Shown here: one piece after another, positions 58,601 through 64,000 of the stretch | Layout: each line of letters starts with the position of its first letter | Position numbering within the stretch: the first letter of the stretch is position 1 | NCBI GenBank assembly: GCA_027604705.1 | Contig: JADHYV010000020.1 | Span: 248,001-312,000 of the forward strand | Source: Allomyces arbusculus | Lineage: Eukaryota; Blastocladiomycota; Blastocladiomycetes; Blastocladiales; Blastocladiaceae | Length of the DNA stretch: 64,000 nt | Direction of reading: 5' to 3' | Translations under genes and position numbers: made by a program | Notes under the pieces: generated by a model | Database searches by the model: none | What the model saw: only the letters and a program-made list of their open reading frames with translations | Told to the model about the DNA's origin: nothing

Positions 58601-58666
58601 GGCGGTTCCCACGGCGCTGGTGCCGGTGCCGTGCGTCGGGTCCCAGCCGGCGGTGGTGCTGGCCAT
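55608..58666 (-). CDS. Disordered protein with SxIP motifs, possible microtubule plus-end binder
   Basis: Three exons: 58666-58533, 58402-57817 and 57740-55608; introns of 130 nt (GTAAGT...GCAG) and 76 nt (GTACGG...ACAG); 950 residues. The first junction gives GIPDEW + IFADPADAP, the second NQAREK + NRRAKLF. Predicted helix around VTDLRVDLEVMRQNQAREK and again MDLMNSLLQAARSQAKLRAER. The rest is Ser/Pro/Gly-rich and basic. Three SGIPRP motifs (about 56560, 56390 and 55860) fit the SxIP consensus, each followed by basic or Pro residues, as in EB1-binding +TIP proteins such as CLASP and APC tails. There is no TOG or CAP-Gly domain. I infer cytoskeletal binding; this is not a family assignment. 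Exon 1 could extend upstream, but its frame closes at a TAA about 50 nt before the chosen ATG. Confidence 0.65.
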
Positions 58667-59889
58667 GCTTGGCAAGGCGTGCAGCTGGTCGGACAGCTGG
58701 GTGTGCGTTGGGGTGCGGTGCAGTTACCGTGATCACAGCGTCGAGGAGCCAGCACGGCCGACGTCGTGGTCGTCGCTGCAGGCACTTGTCACTTGTCGAT
58801 CGCGCTCGCAGCTGTCCACACCGTGCACCAATGGCCTGAAAGTCGAGTATTTTTCAAGCTTCGAGTGTCAGAGAGCGAGCGTTGGGTTGAGAGGCGTGTG
58901 AGCGGCTGCGGTTCTTTGCACAGTTGGCAGGCCTGGCAGACCCTGGCGAGCGTCCAGGTCGAAGTCGTTCCCTTGCTGAAGCGGGGCAGCGGACGGCTCG
59001 CAGTTGCGGTCGCGCGTGCAGGAGTGTGGAGGGCCCTTGTGCTCGGGTCGCATGAAGTCGCCACCGTAAGGCGGCTGCCGAGAAAAGTCGCAAGGGCAGC
59101 GGCAGCGCGCCGATGAAGAAGAGAGTGGGAAGGCGAGCGCGACGAGAGCCTACCGAGCAACCCTCGGCCACACGATAGAGCTCCAACGCTTCGTTTCGCC
59201 ACTGAACACATTGGCGGCCGCTGCACGCTCTAATGACGTGGACAACGTGCCATACACGCTGAGAAAGCATCAGCGCTCACACACAAGACCAAACACTTCA
59301 TCACCACTCTGACAAGTGTCGGATCAGCCGTGCAAGAAGCATTCGAGAGATGTACACGCAGAAAATATTAATGAGATGCGATTCATCAGAAATGTGGACC
59401 AAAAGCACATGGCACAGGCAATTGTGGCAACCAGACTTTGCAAGCACAACAACCAGTTATGATGGTGGACATCAGCCTGAAAATGGGACCAACGACGACA
59501 CAACAAGTTTTGAAGAGAGGAAGGACACGCGTGAACACATCATGATTGGACAATCTGCACTTGTCGGGATTGTGGACGAAGCTGGGTGCGGCATTGTACA
59601 TTTACATCGTGGGTGAGAGAGTCGTAAGAAACATAATTCCTGACAACGTGTTCTCTGACCGGCATGCTGTCGGGCCCATTTCAGCCTCGAAAGTCACGAA
59701 CTGAGGCTGGCCAGCGTCTAGAGGAAATGGAAACAGCTGGTGGCGAAAGCGTCAATTCGCAAAGCGGCGTCATTAGGTCATGTGTCTGCGCAGGTCATTT
59801 TTTTGCTCGCGAAGGGTTTCGCAAAGCAGGCGCAAAGCGAGGGTCTGTGGAGCATTTGACATAACGAAGGCCTGTATTTGTGCCCGGTT
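58667..59889. other. Intergenic region upstream of the SxIP-protein gene
   Basis: About 1.2 kb. GC-rich to about 59230, then AT-rich with no supported gene. A minus-strand frame (59601-59386, PDKCRLSNHDVFTRVLPLF) looks mildly protein-like but has no recognisable domain, start context or splice partner. Confidence 0.5.
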
Positions 59890-60335
59890 CCCCTATGGTT
59901 GTTCCCTGACCCCCCCCCCCTACGCTTCCCTCAACTTTATATTTGCATCGACAAGTTGACCAAGGCCAAGAACAACATCTACAAGAGCGAAATGATCCAT
60001 CAAGGCTGCAACATGCTCAAGCAGCCATTTGATCCTGGTGGCAAGTCTCAGTCATGCGCGCGCCCAAGCTTGAGGCAACGCTGACCATGGCCTGCAAGTC
60101 CCAAAAATATTGCGGGCACGACGTGACAAAACGTCACGTTGTTTGTAGTCGCGCATGTGAGCTCGAGCGTGGGCATGTGCTGTGATTAAGTGTACATGCG
60201 TTTTACTCTGTGCTTGTCATGACCCTATCCCCATCCCCATCCCCATCCCCTCATCATGGAAGGATATCCCTCAGTATTTCGTGTGTTGAGGTGCGGGTGT
60301 ACACCGTCCAGACCGCATATTTGGGCTCCCTTCTC
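59890..60335 (-). repeat. Dispersed repeat, copy 2 (inverted relative to copy 1)
   Basis: Read on the minus strand it matches copy 1 (30893-31620) in order: gtctggacggtgtaca, the GATGGGGATGGGGATGGGG run, tgcaggccatggtcagcgttgcctcaagcttgg, ccaccaggatcaaatggctgcttgag, tgttgttcttgg..ttg, aagttgaggg and a G run. By eye roughly three bases in four agree over aligned parts. It lacks the about 300-nt central block of copy 1. Family unknown; no terminal repeats recognised. Confidence 0.65.
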
Positions 60336-60761
60336 TCATATATTGAAATACATTTCAACCTCCGAGCTTAACTCTCAAGCCGATGACAGCGTGCTCGTAC
60401 CGACATGAATCTGAGTGTCGCTGTTGGCGGCAGAGGACCAGTTCTTTCGGCGTTGTCGTTGCGCCAGCTTGCGCAGAAGGCTGCCGCCCGTGCACTCCAC
60501 CGTCAGGAGCAATCGCGTCTCTCTATTTCTAGGCCAAAGATCAAACTAGAACGACACCTCCAAAACCTCCACTTGTTCCTTGTCACACACGCAGTCAAAA
60601 CCGCTCGCACGCATCACAAAACGGAACCACCAAACCAAACATCATCAACAAATAAAAGCCCCGGGTACGCGAAAAATAACCTGTGGTCGGCCCGGTCCGA
60701 CAATCTCACCCAACAATTCCAAAAAAGCTTCTCTCCCTACAACTTGACCCTCCCCTCCACC
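60336..60761. other. 3' flank of the RhoGEF gene
   Basis: About 430 nt between repeat copy 2 and the RhoGEF stop codon, A/C-rich near 60580-60660. A plus-strand open frame here runs antisense into the RhoGEF gene and is not supported. Confidence 0.6.
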
Positions 60762-63700
60762 TCAATGCAGATACCGCGCATTGATCTCGCGCTCCCACCT
60801 GGCCAGCTCGCTCGCGTTCTCGCCCGCAAAATAGACGACCCCCGTCGCATCCACGACGCGCAACTGCCCACTGCGCGTGATCGACGCGGGCGCGACGCGT
60901 GACTTGAGCATAAGCGTGCGCCACGCGACCAGTGGATCAGTCGTGGCCGCACCACCGCCCGTCGTCGCGGCGGCCACCGCCGCGGCAGCCGCCGTGGCCG
61001 GTGCCGACTCGCGCTTGCACACGAGCAGCCAGTCGTTGAACAAAAACACCTGGCACGCGCGGCCTGGAACGGGCGTTTCCGTTAGCGCGTAGCGCGCGTG
61101 TGGCGATGCCGGGTCCGGATCACCGCCCGGCGTCGTCGCGTCCGGGATCCACGGTGCAGGGCCGTCGACGACGATTTGCGTTGCGGCACTACCCGCGGGA
61201 CTCGCGGAACCACTTGCGCCTGCACCGCCGCTGAGCGCCACGACCGACGTGAGTTTCGGCGACATGATTGATGCGGCCCGTCCCGACGGCGACCGCGCGA
61301 CAAGCGGGACTTCGGCCGCCTCGACCCACTTGGCGACCATCAGCGACCCCTCCAGCAACAATCGGCGGTGCGGCGTGACGAGTGGGCCCGGGCGCCCCTT
61401 GATCCGCGCCTGCAGCGCAATCAGCTTGGCAGTATCCTCTTGCAGTCGCTTGCGCTCGTTGATTTTCTTGGCAATCGCCTCGATTTCCGCGAGCGCCCGC
61501 GTCAAGTCGGTGAAATCGGCGTGGTCCTCGGGCGTGTGCTTCAGCAAACTCTGCAGCAGCAGCCGGTACCGCGGAATGCGCTGGATCGGCAGCATCAGGT
61601 ACGCCTGCAAGTTGATCTGGTGATGCGCTGGATCTTGCACGGCCGTGTCACAGAACTGCCGAACCTTTCTGCGTTTGGTGAGCCACTTGGACAGATCGAC
61701 CATGGCCTGGTCGTACGCGTTGATGAACACCGAGTACCTAGGAGTGAAGAACATCATGTCAGTGAGTTGAGTCGGGTCGAGTTCAACATCTCCTCGCACT
61801 GCAAGACATCAAGGAAGCGTACATCTTGAGATACGCAGAATGCTGCGCAAACACGCGCCCAAGTCGGTCCTGGTTCGCGCGCATCGCCCCGATCAAAAAG
61901 TCGCGATGGAACTTCAAGATCGACTCGACGTTGGAAAACAGCCCCTTGACTTCCTCGGGCGACAAGATCTGCCGCTCCTCCATGGGCTGCACGTAATGCG
62001 CCACCAAGTACGCCAGCTCGGCAATGTACGTGTCCTCGGTCGCGAGAATCTCCGCAATAATGTTCTTGCGCTTGGCCGGATCCGCGGGTTTCTTGGGCGC
62101 CAACTCGCCATGACTTACGGCGGGCGACGGCGCCGGCGACGCCGAATCGTCAGTGCCCGCAATCTCTGCGCGCACGCGAGCCATCAAGTCGGCACGCTCG
62201 GACGTCACCGGTGCCAGGTCATACACGTCGCGCAGGTACTGCAGGACGCGGTCGACGGCGGCCGCATAGACGGGTGAGTCGACGACTATGTGCAGGTGCG
62301 GGACACGATCTGGGTTTCCACCGCCGCCGCTGCCGGAACCACTGTTCCTAGGCGCGCCAATGGCCACGGCCCCGGCCCAAATCGCCGATTGCGACTCGTC
62401 CGACGCACGCGGCACGGCCGCGGCACCACCAGCCTCGTCGCCCGACGACGCCGCGGCGAGCCCGCGCGGCGCGACACCGCGGTGCGAACTGCGCCGGCCC
62501 TTGAGCAAGGTCTTGAGCCCACCGATCGTGACGCGCGACGGCGACCCGGCCACTTGTGTGTTAACTGCGGCTGCGACGCGGTGCGGCGACGGACCAACCG
62601 ATGCGCTTCTTGGTGCGATCGCGCGCGCGACCGCCGACGTCGGCGACGCGATCGGGACCGTACGCATGCTCGATGTCGGAGACGCGGTGGGGCCGATCGA
62701 GGGCTCGTACGACCGCCGCGCACTCGCTGTGCGTGTCGGGAACGCGAGCAGCGGTTGTTGCTGCGGCGACATGGCGTCGCCGGAACTCGAGAACCGGCGT
62801 GGGTTCGCCTCGTCGGGCACCACGCCAGCATTCAAATCGAGCGAGCGCCGCTTAGCCGCAGATGGCGAGGGCGCCATGGCGTCTGCGAGCGACGGCAGTG
62901 CCGGGATCACGGGCAACGACGGCAAATCCTTTTCCGCGTTTGGCCCACGCCATGCAGCCGTCTCAACCATATCCACGGGCGCCGACTGCGGCCCCATCGC
63001 GCCGCCGCCACCGAACCGCGTCGCAACACGCAGCACGGGCGACGGCGGTTCCGTGACGCTCGGCCTCACAATCGCGGGCACGTCAATCAGCGAAATTGGT
63101 TGGTTCGAGGCACTGCTAGACGATGAAGCTGTGTGCGACAAGATCACGCCGGAATCGTCGGAGAGCACCGAGAACCGCTGATGCGGCGGAATCCCGTGCG
63201 CGCCACGAGGGACATGTGTCGTCGCTGTGCGCCCCCGTGCCATGGCGGCTGCGGGCGGTGTAGACGAGGCAATTTGCATGACGGGGCCCATGCTTTCCAT
63301 GGACGACAGTGACCGCCGGTCAGCGGCCACATCGTCGTCGTGCGCATGAGCGATGAAGTCGCGCGTCACGCCGCCAAGCATGTCGAATGCGGCGGCCTGG
63401 TCCGGGTCGCTGATGGCGACGGCCGGGATGGCGTTGTTGCCCGTGAGCCGCACGTGGCACGCAGACGATCTGCACCATGGCTGCATCAGTGGCTCGACGA
63501 GGGGCTTGATCGTCGCGTCCCACGGGTTCGTGTCGACGAGAAGCGTCTTGAGTTTCGAGAGCGTGCCGAGTTCGACGGGCAGCGTCGTGAGCTGGTTCGT
63601 GCGCACGTCGAGCGTGACGAGCTCCTGTAGTTCCTTGATCCATGGAGCTAAAATTCGACCGCATCAGCGTCAGTAAAGGCGGCGGTGAGGACATCAAGTG

Positions 63701-64000
63701 AGGAACAACGTACGAATCGCCAGTAACTGATTCACACTCACATCGAGCGTCTTGAGCTTGGTCAGCGCCTGCAACTCGAGCGGCAACTGCGCCAAGCAGT
63801 TCTCACTCACCCGCAACACTTCGAGGTGCACGAGTCTGGCCAGGGAGCTCGGCAACGCCTCGAGCCGATTCGAATTGAGACTCAGTTCCGTAACATGCGC
63901 AAACGTCGACAGCGCCGTATCCGACAGCCGGCGCAGCGCCTGGCCCTCGATTTTCAGCGCCGTGCCCACACACTCCACGGGAATATGCGCGTGCACTGCA
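60762..64000 (-). CDS. LRR-DH-PH Rho guanine nucleotide exchange factor (5' end at or beyond the window edge)
   Basis: Exons seen: 64000-63714 (partial), 63647-61823 and 61737-60762; introns of 66 and 85 nt. Spliced frame is open for about 1027 residues from the first visible Met (63996). N-terminal leucine-rich repeats: VTELSLNSNRLEALPSSLA, LEVLRVSENCLAQLPLELQ, LKTLDVSVNQLLAIPPWI, LVTLDVRTNQLTTLPVELG, LKTLLVDTNPW. A Ser/Pro-rich disordered middle of about 370 residues follows, then a DH domain (RKNIIAEILATEDTYIAEL; ILKFHRDFLIG; YLKMYSVFINAYDQAM; INLQAYLMLPIQRIPRYRLL; LLKHTPEDHADF) and a PH domain (LLEGSLMVAKWV; CQVFLFNDWLLVC; VVYFAGENASELARWEREI). By family knowledge DH-PH proteins load GTP on Rho/Cdc42 GTPases; the LRRs probably target it. 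The true start may lie outside the window. Confidence 0.92.

Noticed and set aside
60405-60902. 165-codon plus-strand frame at the 3' end of the RhoGEF gene
   Set aside because: Its second half is antisense to the PH domain, and its first half has no recognisable features.
141-64000. Possibility that the window is one biosynthetic or defence gene cluster
   Set aside because: The genes are unrelated housekeeping, signalling, repair and flagellar functions in mixed orientation, as on an ordinary fungal chromosome.

Overview
The window looks like nuclear DNA from a zoosporic (flagellated) true fungus, most likely a Blastocladiomycota-type species. The evidence is GC-rich coding DNA with strong G/C third-position bias, many short spliceosomal introns (about 59-219 nt), typical fungal genes (PSO2/SNM1, MGM1, RAD9, a Clr2-like silencing factor, an HP1 protein) and one gene for an axonemal protein, CFAP91, that only ciliated eukaryotes keep. 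A GABA-B-type class C receptor also fits an early-diverging fungus. I saw no bacterial operons, CRISPR arrays, rRNA or convincing tRNA genes.

Layout. 0.1-5.7 kb: a beta-lactamase-fold membrane protein that has lost its catalytic residues, then a large low-complexity basic/serine-rich protein. 6.4-11.9 kb: a Clr2-like heterochromatin-silencing protein, whose 5' end lies against an AT-richer, repeat-bearing island (about 11.5-13.3 kb). 13.4-20.1 kb: MGM1/OPA1, NDUFA2 (three short exons) and CFAP91. 20.8-26.4 kb: RAD9 and a DAG-lipase-like class 3 lipase. 27.4-30.7 kb: PSO2/SNM1 nuclease in six exons. 32.3-39.9 kb: a mucin-like single-pass surface protein, an unrecognised multi-pass membrane protein and an RGS protein. 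40.9-42.7 kb: B-type cyclin. 44.2-47.6 kb: class C GPCR with a C-terminal PH-like domain (nine exons). 48.5-55.3 kb: an F-box/WD40 protein, a small PY-motif membrane protein and an HP1 protein. 55.6-58.7 kb: a disordered protein with SxIP motifs. 60.8-64.0 kb: an LRR-DH-PH RhoGEF, cut by the window edge.

Genes were assembled by reading splice junctions by eye. For nearly all multi-exon genes every junction is GT-AG, keeps frame and restores a family motif, so I regard these models as good. RAD9 lacks its first exon, and the starts of the Clr2-like and beta-lactamase-like genes are uncertain. Most modelled donors read GTRCG, with C at intron position +4.

Themes: DNA damage response (PSO2, RAD9), heterochromatin (Clr2-like, HP1), cell cycle (cyclin B, a Cdc4-type F-box protein), signalling (GPCR, RGS, RhoGEF, lipase) and mitochondria/flagellum (MGM1, NDUFA2, CFAP91). 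These are neighbours on a normal eukaryotic chromosome; I see no sign that they form one cluster. The most unusual items are the inactivated beta-lactamase-like membrane protein, the GPCR-PH fusion, the C-at-+4 donor consensus and a pair of inverted dispersed repeats near 31 kb and 60 kb.
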